29,534 bases of DNA from an uncultured Actinomyces sp. (GCA_946998115.1 CAMPYB010000016.1:1-29534), one strand, 5' to 3'; positions 1 to 9,000 are shown, numbered from the stretch's first letter. Notes: a model not told the origin generated them from the sequence alone. Numbers and translations are program-made.

Positions 1-12
1 TAAAAGCGCTTC

Positions 13-18
13 TAGAAT
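13..18 (+). promoter_or_regulatory. possible -10 of the tkt promoter
   Basis: A TAGAAT hexamer lies 24 bases upstream of the tkt start, in a TCTAGAAT context that recurs upstream of ponA. The window begins too close to show a -35 element. This is a weak call from hexamer likeness and position only. Confidence 0.25.
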
Positions 19-42
19 GTAGAAAATTTAGATTGGAAAATT

Positions 43-2106
43 ATGTTTCAATGGAATGAACTTGATAAGAAAGCAGTCGACACTGCTAGGGTTTTAGCTG
101 CTGATGCTGTCGAAAAAGTAGGCAATGGTCATCCTGGTACTGCAATCTCAATAGCACCACTTGCATATTTGCTTTACCAGAAGATTATGAAAATTGATCC
201 TAAAGATGACAGGTGGCTGGGACGTGATCAGTTTGTATTATCTATAGGGCATTCTTCTCTAACGCAATACACTCAATTGTATTTGGGTGGTTTAGGGCTG
301 GAACTTGACGATTTGAAAAATCTGAGAACATGGGGTGCTAAGACACCAGGCCATCCAGAATATGGTCACACTGCTTTTATTGAAACAACTACTGGTCCTC
401 TAGGTGCGGGTGTTTCTAACGCTGTTGGTTTCGCTATGGCAGCAAGACGCATACACGGCATGTTTGACCCTGAAACGCCTATGGGTGAGAGCATATTCGA
501 TCATAATGTTTATGTAATTTTAGGTGATGGGTGTATGCAAGAAGGTGTAGCATCTGAAGCTGCTAGTTTGGCAGGTACGCAAAAACTTGGCAACTTGATA
601 ATGATTTATGATGACAACCATATTTCAATTGAAGGTGACACAAAAATCGCTTTTAACGAGGACGTAAATAAGCGTTTTGAAAGTTATGGTTGGCATACTC
701 AAGTTGTTGATTGGACTAATGGCGGGACAGGATATGAAGAAAATGTAGAAGCTGTTTTTGACGCTATTAGTAAAGCACAGAAAGTTACTGATAAACCTTC
801 GCTTATACGCGTTCGCACACTCATGGCTTGGCCTTGCCCAACAATGCAAGGTAAACATAATTTACATGGTAGTAAGTTGGGCTCTGAGGAATTGGCAGGT
901 CTTAAAGAAGTCCTAGGATTTGATGCAAATAAATCTTTCGATGTAGATGAAAAAGTTTTGGATTATTGTCGTGAAAATCTAGCAGAGCGTGGTGCTACTT
1001 TTAGGTCTGAATGGAATGTAAAGTTTGAAAAATGGAAGAATGAAAATCCTGATAAATTTGAGCTTTATAAGCGTTTAGCTGATGGAAAGCTTCCTGATGG
1101 TTTGGATGATGTTTTGCCATCATTTACAGGAGAAAAAATTTCTACAAGGAAAGCTTCGGGTGAAGTTTTATCAGCTTTAGCTCCAATTATGCCTGAACTT
1201 TGGGGAGGATCCGCAGATTTAGCAGGCTCTAACTGTACTGTTATGAAAGGTGAATCCTCTTTTATTCCACAAGAAGCATCTAATGATGTTTTCCAAGGAA
1301 ATCCGTTTGGTAGAATTCTTCATTTCGGCATTCGTGAACACGCTATGGGTGGAATTATGAATGCTATGGCTTTGACTGGTCTTACTCGTCCATATGGTGG
1401 AACATTCCTTGTATTTTCAGATTATATGCGTCCAGCTGTCAGGCTTGCTGCGCTAATGAAAACTCCTACTATTTTTGTGTGGTCTCATGATTCTATTGGT
1501 GTAGGCGAGGATGGTCCAACACATCAGCCTATTGAACATTTAGCTTCATTGCGTGCAATACCTAATTTAGACGTTGTGCGCCCATGCGATGGTAATGAAA
1601 CAGTAGTTGCGTGGAAAGAAATTTTGAAACATAAAGATCGTCCTAGTGGTTTGATTTTGTCAAGACAAGATTTACCTATTTTAGATCGTAGTAAATATGG
1701 TGATGTAAATGGTGTCGCCAAGGGTGGTTATGTTTTAGCGGACAGTTCTTTAGATAGCCTTGATATTATTTTAGTTGCTACGGGTTCGGAAGTTGCTTTG
1801 GCTTTGAAATCTAGAGATTATTTACAATCAGAAGGTATTGGCGCGCGAGTGGTTTCTATGCCTTGTGTAGAATGGTTTAATTCTCAAAATCAAAACTATC
1901 GAGATAGTGTATTGACGCCTAATGTGCCTAAAGTTAGTATCGAAGCTGGTATTTCGATGGGTTGGAAAGATGTTTTAGGACAAGGAGCGAAAGTTGCTCA
2001 TGTCAGTATTGAACATTACGGCGCTAGTGCAGGTGCAAATGTATTGTTTGAAAAATTTGGTTTTACAGTGGATAACGTTGTGAAAACTGCTAAAAGTATT
2101 ATGTGA
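43..2106 (+). CDS. tkt: transketolase
   Basis: Thiamine-diphosphate enzyme of the non-oxidative pentose phosphate pathway (and of the bifid shunt, if present), moving two-carbon ketol units between sugar phosphates in the cytoplasm. At 687 residues it has the normal length. The N-terminal domain shows the GHPG substrate motif (His30) and the ThDP/metal motif GDG at 161-163, followed by IEGDT near residue 200. The pyrimidine-binding domain has GIREH with the catalytic Glu at 432, then the family-typical GEDGPTHQPIEHLA near 490. A C-terminal transketolase domain follows. The ATG start is the first in frame; no strong Shine-Dalgarno is visible. gpmA follows 95 bases downstream on the same strand, with an inverted repeat between them. 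Identification is secure. Confidence 0.97.
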   Translation: MFQWNELDKKAVDTARVLAADAVEKVGNGHPGTAISIAPLAYLLYQKIMKIDPKDDRWLGRDQFVLSIGHSSLTQYTQLYLGGLGLELDDLKNLRTWGAKTPGHPEYGHTAFIETTTGPLGAGVSNAVGFAMAARRIHGMFDPETPMGESIFDHNVYVILGDGCMQEGVASEAASLAGTQKLGNLIMIYDDNHISIEGDTKIAFNEDVNKRFESYGWHTQVVDWTNGGTGYEENVEAVFDAISKAQKVTDKPSLIRVRTLMAWPCPTMQGKHNLHGSKLGSEELAGLKEVLGFDANKSFDVDEKVLDYCRENLAERGATFRSEWNVKFEKWKNENPDKFELYKRLADGKLPDGLDDVLPSFTGEKISTRKASGEVLSALAPIMPELWGGSADLAGSNCTVMKGESSFIPQEASNDVFQGNPFGRILHFGIREHAMGGIMNAMALTGLTRPYGGTFLVFSDYMRPAVRLAALMKTPTIFVWSHDSIGVGEDGPTHQPIEHLASLRAIPNLDVVRPCDGNETVVAWKEILKHKDRPSGLILSRQDLPILDRSKYGDVNGVAKGGYVLADSSLDSLDIILVATGSEVALALKSRDYLQSEGIGARVVSMPCVEWFNSQNQNYRDSVLTPNVPKVSIEAGISMGWKDVLGQGAKVAHVSIEHYGASAGANVLFEKFGFTVDNVVKTAKSIM

Positions 2107-2120
2107 TAATCGTATTTCAT

Positions 2121-2177
2121 ATCATTTAGGTAAATCTGATATATCTTGTGTGAATATTATTTATTACCTTAAATGAT
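2121..2177 (+). repeat. imperfect inverted repeat between tkt and gpmA
   Basis: Arm ATCATTTAGGTAA (2121-2133) is complementary to TTACCTTAAATGAT (2164-2177) except for one bulged base, with about 30 bases between. The RNA could fold into a long AT-rich hairpin. There is no T-tract after it, so it looks more like a processing, stability or regulator-binding element than a classical terminator. Function unknown. Confidence 0.5.
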
Positions 2178-2201
2178 TTATAGTTTAGGAGTGGGATACT
2201 C

Positions 2202-2939
2202 GTGGTTTATAGATTGATATTGCTTAGGCATGGTCAGAGCCAGTGGAATGCGAAAAATTTGTTTACTGGCTGGGTAGATGTGCCATTGTCTGAAATCGGA
2301 CAGGAAGAAGCTAAAAAAGCTGGACTCTTGTTACGAAAAGAAAACGCTTTACCTGATGTTGTACATACTTCAATGTTACGTAGAGCAATTATGACTGCAA
2401 ACTTAGCTTTGGATGTTGCTGATAGGCATTGGATTGAAGTTAAAAGATCGTGGCGTTTAAATGAAAGACACTATGGTGCATTACAAGGTAAAGATAAAAA
2501 AGCTATTCGAGCCGAGTATGGTGACCAGCAATTTATGTCTTGGAGAAGGTCATATGATGTGCCACCACCGCCTATAGATCCTATGGATAAATGTGCTCAA
2601 AATAACGATTTACGTTATAAAGATGAGCCTGTGCCTTTGAGTGAATGTTTGAGTGACGTTTTAGATCGCTTGCTTCCTTATTGGCATGATGCGATTTGTC
2701 CCGATTTAAGATCTGGTAAGACAGTCTTAGTTGCGGCTCACGGTAATTCTTTGCGTGCAATTATTAAGCATTTGGATAATGTAAGTGATGAGGATATTGT
2801 TTCTGTAAATGTTCCAACAGGCATACCTTTGCTTTACGAGTTGGATGATGATTTGAAACCTATCATTCGGGGTGGAAAATATTTAGACCCTGAAGCTGCT
2901 GATATAGCTATGGAAAAAGTTGCAAATCAAGGAAAATAG
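2202..2939 (+). CDS. gpmA: 2,3-bisphosphoglycerate-dependent phosphoglycerate mutase
   Basis: Glycolytic/gluconeogenic enzyme interconverting 3- and 2-phosphoglycerate through a phosphohistidine. The 245-residue length fits the cofactor-dependent GpmA family. The N-terminal LLRHGQSQWN holds the phospho-accepting histidine (His10), followed by the family-typical FTGWVDVPLS. RRAIMTA, LNERHYGALQG and, near residue 185, AAHGNSLRAI with the second catalytic histidine complete the signature. The start is GTG at 2202, supported by a purine-rich TAGGAGTGGG eight bases upstream. It lies downstream of tkt and 20 bases before ispD, so an operon is likely. Confidence 0.96.
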   Translation: MVYRLILLRHGQSQWNAKNLFTGWVDVPLSEIGQEEAKKAGLLLRKENALPDVVHTSMLRRAIMTANLALDVADRHWIEVKRSWRLNERHYGALQGKDKKAIRAEYGDQQFMSWRRSYDVPPPPIDPMDKCAQNNDLRYKDEPVPLSECLSDVLDRLLPYWHDAICPDLRSGKTVLVAAHGNSLRAIIKHLDNVSDEDIVSVNVPTGIPLLYELDDDLKPIIRGGKYLDPEAADIAMEKVANQGK

Positions 2940-2959
2940 TTCATTTGTAAAGGTTTGTT

Positions 2960-4009
2960 TTGTGCGCAAAATATTTTGATGATGAACAGTCTTATAAAAA
3001 TGTTGATGCTACTTTTAAAAGTTCAGATACATCTAGCGTGAAAAATTCATTTGACAGTGCATGTTTTAGGGAAAAATCTTCTAATCTCAACACTTCTAAT
3101 ACTGAAAATTCGCGTAATGTTGTTGCTGTTGTGCTTGCTGCAGGATCGGGTAAAAGGTTAGGGTGCGATTTACCTAAAGCATTAGTAAGTTTAACAGATT
3201 GTAATAGCAAATCGGGTGTTGCTGATTCTACTATTTTAGGGCAGGCTCTGAAAAATATTTGCAAAGTCGATTGTGTGCGCAAAATTGTTATTACAGTACC
3301 TACAGGTTTCTTGAATGTTTATGAGAAGCTTTTACGAACTGATACTTTTTTCGCTTCAGCTTTAGATGAACAATTTTTTTCGCTTGTTGAAGGCGGTGTT
3401 TCGCGGCAAAATTCAGTTTTTAAAGCTTTGAGATATATTCAAAATCATATGAATTTTTTGAATCTTGATAGTGCAGCTGTACTGGTTCATGATGCGGCTA
3501 GATGTTTCATGCCAGTAAATATAATTGAAAAACTAGTTGATGTATATTTTGATTTGAGTGATTGTAAAACTAGTAAATGTAGTAATAATTCTAGTTTGTG
3601 TGAATCAGTTTCAGATGAATATATAATAAATAATAATTCAAAAGATAGTTTTTCAGTGAATAACAATTTTGGTGTTATACCCGTTTTACCTATTGTTGAT
3701 TCTATAAAAAAGATTATTAATTTTACTGAACTTTTCTCGCAAGAGTCTCATTTTGTGGATAGATCTCAGTTTTATAAAATTTTGACTCCACAGGTTTTTT
3801 CTTTAGAAAATTTAATATTTTTGCATAAGAAATTTTATGATCGCAGTTTAATTGAACGTTCAGCTTTTTGTGATGATAGTAGTATGGTTGAAAAAGCTGG
3901 TGGAAAAATTTATCATGTTTTAGGCGACGAAGCAGGCTTTAAGATAACTACTCCTTTGGATTTAATTATAGCTAAACACATGTATGCTAATTTCAATGCA
4001 ATTGAATAA
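2960..4009 (+). CDS. ispD: 2-C-methyl-D-erythritol 4-phosphate cytidylyltransferase (IspD) with low-complexity extension and insert
   Basis: Third step of the MEP isoprenoid pathway: CTP plus MEP gives CDP-methylerythritol. The CTP-binding loop VLAAGSGKRLG starts near residue 57 with KAL following. GGVSRQNSV, VHDAARCFMP, TPQVF, FCDDSSMVEKAG and the closing FKITTPLDL are all family signatures. It is 349 residues against about 230 for the family. The excess is a Ser/Asn-rich N-terminal extension of about 50 residues and an Asn/Ser-rich insert near residues 195-235. The start is TTG at 2960 with AAAGG upstream; no later start codon lies before the nucleotide-binding loop, so at least part of the extension is probably translated. 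An MFS gene separates it from ispF. Confidence 0.93.
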   Translation: MCAKYFDDEQSYKNVDATFKSSDTSSVKNSFDSACFREKSSNLNTSNTENSRNVVAVVLAAGSGKRLGCDLPKALVSLTDCNSKSGVADSTILGQALKNICKVDCVRKIVITVPTGFLNVYEKLLRTDTFFASALDEQFFSLVEGGVSRQNSVFKALRYIQNHMNFLNLDSAAVLVHDAARCFMPVNIIEKLVDVYFDLSDCKTSKCSNNSSLCESVSDEYIINNNSKDSFSVNNNFGVIPVLPIVDSIKKIINFTELFSQESHFVDRSQFYKILTPQVFSLENLIFLHKKFYDRSLIERSAFCDDSSMVEKAGGKIYHVLGDEAGFKITTPLDLIIAKHMYANFNAIE

Positions 4010-4105
4010 AATTTTATTATGAATGTTTATATTTATGTTTATTTGAAAATATCCGATAAAAATCTAATTTTGAATAATTTGTGAATAAAAAAATGAACAA
4101 ATCTT

Positions 4106-4132
4106 TTTTTGCATATACACTAGGCTAGTATT
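4106..4132 (+). promoter_or_regulatory. shared promoter-like element upstream of the MFS gene
   Basis: The 27-base stretch here matches the one at 12374-12400 upstream of ponA at about 22 positions, including CATATA, ACTAG and CTAG. It contains TACACT and TAGGCT, both plausible actinobacterial -10 hexamers, about 100 bases before the MFS start. No convincing -35 is seen. It could be a shared promoter core or a regulator site. Confidence 0.4.
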
Positions 4133-4223
4133 CAACTTTTATAACAGGTCATCTGATTTATAAAATTCAAATATGTTCGTAATCAAAACTTTAGTCAAAG
4201 CTTTGAATAGAAGATGAGGAAAT

Positions 4224-5579
4224 ATGAGCAAGAATTTTACAGTTGAAAATGGGCAAGCTACTGCAAAGAAACCTATTTTTAACAAAAAAATTATTTCTTG
4301 GTGTCTATGGGATTTAGGTGGAGCTTCTTTTAATTCTGTAGTTACAACTTTTGTTTTTACAGTTTATTTAACTTCAAAATCTTTTGGTGACAATGCATAT
4401 ACTTCTCAAGCTCTCGGTAATGGTTTTACAGTTGCAGGATTTTTGATTGCTGCACTTGCGCCTTTAACTGGACAAAGGGCAGACAAGGAAGGCAAAGGCA
4501 CATTTTGGCTAGGTGTAAATTCTTTCATAGTTGTTATATCAATTTTTGCTCTTTTTTTCGTTAAGCCACATCCAAGTTATTTGTGGTATGGAATTATAAT
4601 TTTATCTTTAGGTAACATATTTTTTGAGTTCGCTAGTGTAAATTACAATGCAATGCTCACTCGTATTTCAACACCGAAGAATATAGGTTTAATATCAGGT
4701 GTCGGATGGGGAAGCGGTTATATAGGTGGCATTGTTCTTTTGCTAATACTTTTTGTTGGATTTATTAGTCCAGAAGTTGGCTGGTTTGGTGTGACATCAG
4801 CGCAAGGATTAAATATTCGTGTTAGTATGCTAATTGCTGGTATATGGATGCTTGTTGCAACAATACCAGTGTTATTATTTGTTCGTTATAAAAAGAATAT
4901 TGTATCTGATAGCAAAGGTTTGAATATTATTCAATCTTATAAAGATATTTGGAAAACACTAAAATCTATTGCGCATAACTGTCCTCAAACAATTATTTTT
5001 ATGGCTGCTTCAGCAGTGTTTCGTGACGGATTGGCTGGTGTTTTTACTTTTGGTGCTGTTATTGCTGCAGGTACTTTTGGTTTTACGAATCAGCAGGTGA
5101 TAATTTTTGGTATTATCGCGAATGTTGTGGCAGGTATTGCAACTATGATTTTTGGGTTGCTTGATGACTGGTTGGGCCCGAAATGTGTAATGATGATTTC
5201 TTTGATTTCTATGTGCATTTCTGGTGTTTGTGTTTTTGTTTTCGCTGGTCACGGGCAAGTTTATTTTTGGATTTTTGGTTTGATATTGTGTATTTTTGTT
5301 GGTCCTACTCAATCAGCTTCTCGTTCTTATTTGGCACGTATGATACCTGAGGGCAAAGAGGGCGAGATTTTTGGTTTGTATGCTACGACTGGTAGGGCTG
5401 TGAGTTTTTTGGCTCCAGCAGGTTTTACATTGTTTATTTGGTTTGCTAGAGATTATGTGAAGTCGGATTATGCTCAAAGTTGGGGTATTTTGGGTATAGT
5501 TTTAGTGCTTTTATTAGGACTTTTGATATTGTTATTTGTGCACGATGATCCGCGTTCGGGTAACAAGAAATTATTGTAA
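4224..5579 (+). CDS. MFS transporter, UMF1/Atg22-like
   Basis: Integral membrane transporter of 451 residues with about twelve hydrophobic helices. The N-terminal SWCLWDLGGASFNSVV and FVFTVYL match the start of the UMF1 (Atg22-like) MFS family, where W-x-Y/L-D-x-A/G-x-S-x-F is typical. An MFS motif-A-like loop, LTGQRADKEGKG, follows helix 2, and the C-terminal half shows QSASRSYLARMIPEGKEGEIFGLY, also characteristic. Substrate is unknown; amino-acid efflux is known only for some eukaryotic relatives. The ATG start has GAGGA upstream. It interrupts the usual actinobacterial ispD-ispF adjacency, and its own upstream region has a promoter-like element, so it may be separately transcribed. Confidence 0.88.
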   Translation: MSKNFTVENGQATAKKPIFNKKIISWCLWDLGGASFNSVVTTFVFTVYLTSKSFGDNAYTSQALGNGFTVAGFLIAALAPLTGQRADKEGKGTFWLGVNSFIVVISIFALFFVKPHPSYLWYGIIILSLGNIFFEFASVNYNAMLTRISTPKNIGLISGVGWGSGYIGGIVLLLILFVGFISPEVGWFGVTSAQGLNIRVSMLIAGIWMLVATIPVLLFVRYKKNIVSDSKGLNIIQSYKDIWKTLKSIAHNCPQTIIFMAASAVFRDGLAGVFTFGAVIAAGTFGFTNQQVIIFGIIANVVAGIATMIFGLLDDWLGPKCVMMISLISMCISGVCVFVFAGHGQVYFWIFGLILCIFVGPTQSASRSYLARMIPEGKEGEIFGLYATTGRAVSFLAPAGFTLFIWFARDYVKSDYAQSWGILGIVLVLLLGLLILLFVHDDPRSGNKKLL

Positions 5580-5607
5580 TATAATATAGTTTTTGTGTAA
5601 GCTTGTT

Positions 5608-5634
5608 TTGATGAAGTGTTTTTGCATTTAGGCT
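5608..5634 (+). promoter_or_regulatory. candidate promoter of ispF-cysS-rlmB
   Basis: TTGATG (5608-5613) and TAGGCT (5629-5634) are separated by 15 bases, 36 bases before the ispF GTG. The TTTGCATTTAGGCTAGT context resembles the element before the MFS gene. Spacing is short, so this is tentative. Confidence 0.3.
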
Positions 5635-5670
5635 AGTTTTTATAGATTTTATGCGTTATGTTGAGGAATT

Positions 5671-6270
5671 GTGAATACTGCTTTTGATATTTTAGAGTCT
5701 TATCCGATGTATGAGCGTTATGCTGATTATTGTGATGAGTTGGATAATTTTTCTGCCGCTAGGCTACGACAGGCTAATAATGATAAATTACAAGTTATTT
5801 ATCGTACGGGTGTGGGTGTGGATGTGCATCCGTATTGTAATGATGTTAAAGATTGTATGATTGGTTGTGTAAAATGGCTAGATTCAAAAGGGATTGAAGG
5901 CCATTCTGATGGTGATGTTGTAGCTCATGCTATTTGTGATAGTGTTTTGTCAGCATGTAGATTGGGTGATTTAGGTATACTTTTTGGTGTTGACGAGCCT
6001 GATATGCAAGATGCGACTGGATATTTTATGTTGAAAAAAACGGTAAGTGTTGCGATGGAGAATTCTTGGCATATTGAAAATGTTGCAGTACAGTTTTTAG
6101 GTAAGACGCCACATGTTTTGCCTAGACATTTTGAAGTAGCTTTAGGTTTGTCTAAGATTATGAATGCTCCAGTGTCTTTTTCTGCTACGACGACTGATAA
6201 TTTGGGTTTTATTGGCAGAGGTGATGGTGTGTGTGCTATATCAACAACTCAAGTGTCGAAAATATTGTGA
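5671..6270 (+). CDS. ispF: 2-C-methyl-D-erythritol 2,4-cyclodiphosphate synthase
   Basis: Fifth step of the MEP pathway: cyclises CDP-ME 2-phosphate to MEcPP with loss of CMP, as a homotrimer with zinc. Metal ligands sit in GVDVHP and in GHSDGDVVAHAICD, and ATTTDNLGFIGRGDGV is the C-terminal CMP/MEcPP-binding signature. The protein is 199 residues, about 40 longer than usual; the extra is an acidic N-terminal stretch before RTGVGVDVH. The start is uncertain: GTG at 5671 has GAGGA only three bases upstream, while ATG at 5707 lacks a clear ribosome site. It is followed 42 bases later by cysS, as in other actinobacteria. Confidence 0.93.
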   Translation: MNTAFDILESYPMYERYADYCDELDNFSAARLRQANNDKLQVIYRTGVGVDVHPYCNDVKDCMIGCVKWLDSKGIEGHSDGDVVAHAICDSVLSACRLGDLGILFGVDEPDMQDATGYFMLKKTVSVAMENSWHIENVAVQFLGKTPHVLPRHFEVALGLSKIMNAPVSFSATTTDNLGFIGRGDGVCAISTTQVSKIL

Positions 6271-6312
6271 TCTTAAGAAGATTACTATAGTTTTTAAGGT
6301 AAAATATAGGTT

Positions 6313-7752
6313 ATGACTTTACATTTATATGATTCAGCAACTAGGCAGGTTCGTGAATTTGTTCCTGTGAAAGAAAATGAAGTATCCATTTATGTGTGCG
6401 GTGCAACTGTTCAGGGCAGTCCGCATATTGGGCATGTGCGTTCTTCGCTTGTATTCGATGTTTTGAGACGCTGGCTTTTGAGGAAAAAATATAAAGTTAT
6501 TCTTGTTCGTAACGTTACGGATATTGATGATAAGATTTTGAATAAATCTGCCGAAGCTGGTGAAAAATGGTGGGCTTGGGCTTTGAAATTTGAACGTGAA
6601 TTTACTGATGCTTATAACGCTTTGGGTGTTATACCTCCTACTTATGAGCCTAGGGCTACTGGGCATGTGCCTGAAATGATTGAATTGATAGATTTGTTGA
6701 TAAAAAGAGGTCATGCGTATTCAACTGGTGATGGTAATGTATATTTTGATGTAAAGTCATTGCCTGATTATGGTAGTTTGACTCATCAAAATATTGATGA
6801 TTTGGCTACAACTGAAGATGATGGACAAATCGATGTTTTAGTTGAGTCTGGTAAAAAGGATCCTCGTGATTTTGCTTTGTGGAAAGCTGTTAAAAGTACT
6901 GAAGATCCTAGTGCGTCTTGGCAAACACCTTGGGGTAGAGGTCGTCCTGGTTGGCATTTGGAATGCTCTGTTATGTCTAAAAAATATTTGGGTGAGCATT
7001 TTGATATTCATGGTGGTGGAATCGATTTGCGTTTTCCTCATCATGAAAATGAGCAGGCGCAGTCTCATGGGGCAGGCTGGGCATTTGTGAATTTTTGGGT
7101 TCATAATGCTTGGGTGACCATTAAAGGCGAAAAGATGTCAAAATCTTTGGGTAATTCACTTGTTGTTGGTGAGCTTTTGAAGGAAACATCGGCTCCTGTT
7201 TTGCGTCTCGCATTGGGGACAACTCATTATCGTTCTACAGTAGAATTTTCGGAGCAATCTCTTGCTGATGCGAAGATTACTTGGGAAAAATTTGTTGCTT
7301 TTGTGCAAAAAGCGACAGCTGTTGTAGGCGATGTTACTGATATTGATATTGAGCCTGAGGGTCTTCCTGATGCTTTTGTGCAAGCAATGGATGATGATTT
7401 GAATTTGGCTTCCGCTATGGCAGTTATTCATGAATGGGTAAAGCGTGGTAATAAGGCAATTGCTGATTGCGATGTTGATTTAGTGCGTGAATGTTTAACT
7501 ATGGTTAGATCTATGCTTGATATTTTAGGTTTGGATCCTTTCTCATCTGTATGGGTAAAATATGCTGATTCTGCGCAGGGTGATAATAAATATGCGCAAG
7601 CTTTGGATGTATTAGTAAAGCATGTTTTATCTGATCGTCAAATTGCTCGTGCTGATAAAAATTGGGTAAAGGCTGATGCTTTGCGTGATTTATTGACGGA
7701 TGCTGGAATTATTGTTGAAGATGGTGCTTCTGGTGCGTCTTGGCATATGTAA
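6313..7752 (+). CDS. cysS: cysteinyl-tRNA synthetase
   Basis: Class I aminoacyl-tRNA synthetase charging tRNA-Cys. Zinc ligand Cys29 lies in YVCGATVQ, followed by the HIGH motif at 38-41. WHLECS, HGGGIDLRFPHHENE and the KMSKS loop at 274-278 are all intact. The 479-residue length is standard for CysS and too long for the related mycothiol enzyme MshC. The ATG start has only a weak AGG upstream. It sits in the conserved ispF-cysS-rlmB order, with rlmB 85 bases downstream. Confidence 0.97.
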   Translation: MTLHLYDSATRQVREFVPVKENEVSIYVCGATVQGSPHIGHVRSSLVFDVLRRWLLRKKYKVILVRNVTDIDDKILNKSAEAGEKWWAWALKFEREFTDAYNALGVIPPTYEPRATGHVPEMIELIDLLIKRGHAYSTGDGNVYFDVKSLPDYGSLTHQNIDDLATTEDDGQIDVLVESGKKDPRDFALWKAVKSTEDPSASWQTPWGRGRPGWHLECSVMSKKYLGEHFDIHGGGIDLRFPHHENEQAQSHGAGWAFVNFWVHNAWVTIKGEKMSKSLGNSLVVGELLKETSAPVLRLALGTTHYRSTVEFSEQSLADAKITWEKFVAFVQKATAVVGDVTDIDIEPEGLPDAFVQAMDDDLNLASAMAVIHEWVKRGNKAIADCDVDLVRECLTMVRSMLDILGLDPFSSVWVKYADSAQGDNKYAQALDVLVKHVLSDRQIARADKNWVKADALRDLLTDAGIIVEDGASGASWHM

Positions 7753-7837
7753 CTGTAGTTTTTATTTGATAAATTTTAAAGGTATTTACTATTATTTGTG
7801 ACTATAATTTTTAGTTATTGAGTTTGTAAGGAGAGTA

Positions 7838-8830
7838 ATGGCGGGTAATTCTAAAAAACCTGGTGCTGTGCGTAAACCTGGTTCAAAAAAAGGAGCGATT
7901 GTGGGTTCCGGTGGTCAGCGCAGGCGTGGGTTGGAAGGAAAAGGGCCGACTCCTAAAGCTGAAGATCGTTCTTGGCATCCAGCTGCTAAACGTAAAGCTA
8001 TGCTTGATAAGTTGAAGCAGAAGCAGGAGCAACTTGAGGCTAGTCGTAATAGAGTTTCTGCTCGTGTGAGGGCTTTGAATATTCCAGTTGAACATGAGAT
8101 TATTTGTGGGCGAAATCCTGTAAGAGAAGCTATTGCTAGCGGTTTAGATCCTCTGCGTGTTTTTATTACTAATGGTCTTATAGGTGATAGTAGAGTTGAA
8201 GAAGTTATTCGTACAGCAACTGCTTTGGGTGCTCCTATAGTGGAATTGACTCGTAGTGATTTGGATTATTTGACTGATGAAAGCGTGCATCAAGGGGTAG
8301 CTATTGAAGTTGGTGCTTATGAGTATTGTCAAGCTTTAGATTTACTTGAAAAACCTGTTCGTGAAGGGCGTAAACCTTTGATAGTCGCTTTGGATGGTGT
8401 GACTGATCCTCATAATTTAGGTGCAGTGCTTAGGAGCGGTTCAGCTTTTTCTATTGATGGTGTGCTTTTGCCTACTAGGCGTTCCGCTAGTGTGAATATG
8501 ACTGTTTGGAAAGTGTCTGCTGGTGCTGCTTGTCGAGTTAAAGTCGCTCGTGAGACTAATCTTGTTAATGCTTTGGAAAAGTTGAAAAAGTCTGGTTGTT
8601 TTATTGTAGGTTTGGATGCTAATGCAGATTGTACTGTATCTGAAATGAATTTAGCTACTGAAAGTTTAGTCTTAGTTACAGGTGCCGAAGGTAAAGGAAT
8701 TTCTAGGCTAGTGCGTGAACACTGTGATTTGATTGTTTCTATACCTATTAGTTCTAGTATGGAATCTTTGAATGCTGCAGTTGCGACAGGTATTGCGTTG
8801 TATGAAATTGACAGATTAAGATCTGCTTAG
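7838..8830 (+). CDS. rlmB: 23S rRNA (guanosine-2'-O-)-methyltransferase, RlmB/TrmH family
   Basis: SPOUT-class SAM methyltransferase expected to 2'-O-methylate a guanosine in 23S rRNA. The first ~80 residues form a Gly/Lys/Arg-rich basic tail (RRRGLEGKGPTPKAEDR) typical of actinobacterial members. The substrate-binding domain begins at IICGRNPVREA, and the SpoU catalytic domain holds DGVTDPHNLGAVLRS, LVTGAEGKGISRLV and IPISSSMESLNAAVA, the knot motifs 1-3. The length of 330 is normal for actinobacteria. ATG has GGAGAG upstream. It is the last gene of the ispF-cysS-rlmB group. The exact target base is inferred from the family only. Confidence 0.92.
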   Translation: MAGNSKKPGAVRKPGSKKGAIVGSGGQRRRGLEGKGPTPKAEDRSWHPAAKRKAMLDKLKQKQEQLEASRNRVSARVRALNIPVEHEIICGRNPVREAIASGLDPLRVFITNGLIGDSRVEEVIRTATALGAPIVELTRSDLDYLTDESVHQGVAIEVGAYEYCQALDLLEKPVREGRKPLIVALDGVTDPHNLGAVLRSGSAFSIDGVLLPTRRSASVNMTVWKVSAGAACRVKVARETNLVNALEKLKKSGCFIVGLDANADCTVSEMNLATESLVLVTGAEGKGISRLVREHCDLIVSIPISSSMESLNAAVATGIALYEIDRLRSA

Positions 8831-8846
8831 TTATCTATTGTAATTT

Positions 8847-8860
8847 GTTTCACGTGAATC
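8847..8860. other. parS-like site, 13 of 14 bases
   Basis: GTTTCACGTGAATC differs at one base from the ParB-binding consensus GTTTCACGTGAAAC. It lies between the convergent rlmB and gdhA genes, so coding constraint cannot explain it. A perfect copy lies at 15448. Confidence 0.6.
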
Positions 8861-8910
8861 AATTTTTATTTGTTAGTATTGATTTGTATTTCAAATTACT
8901 TTTAATTGCA

Positions 8911-8948
8911 ATTAGGGGCGTTTAGTATGTTTTCTAAGCACCCCTAAT
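8911..8948. terminator. bidirectional hairpin between rlmB and gdhA
   Basis: ATTAGGGG (8911-8918) pairs with CCCCTAAT (8941-8948). Inside, a further six-pair stem (with one G-T pair) closes an eight-base TATGTTTT loop after one mismatch. T-tracts on either side are poor, but its place between convergent genes and the long GC-capped stem argue for a shared terminator. Confidence 0.65.
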
Positions 8949-9000
8949 GTGTTAATAAAATTTACGATTCATTTTTGTAAATATAATATTTTCATAAATT

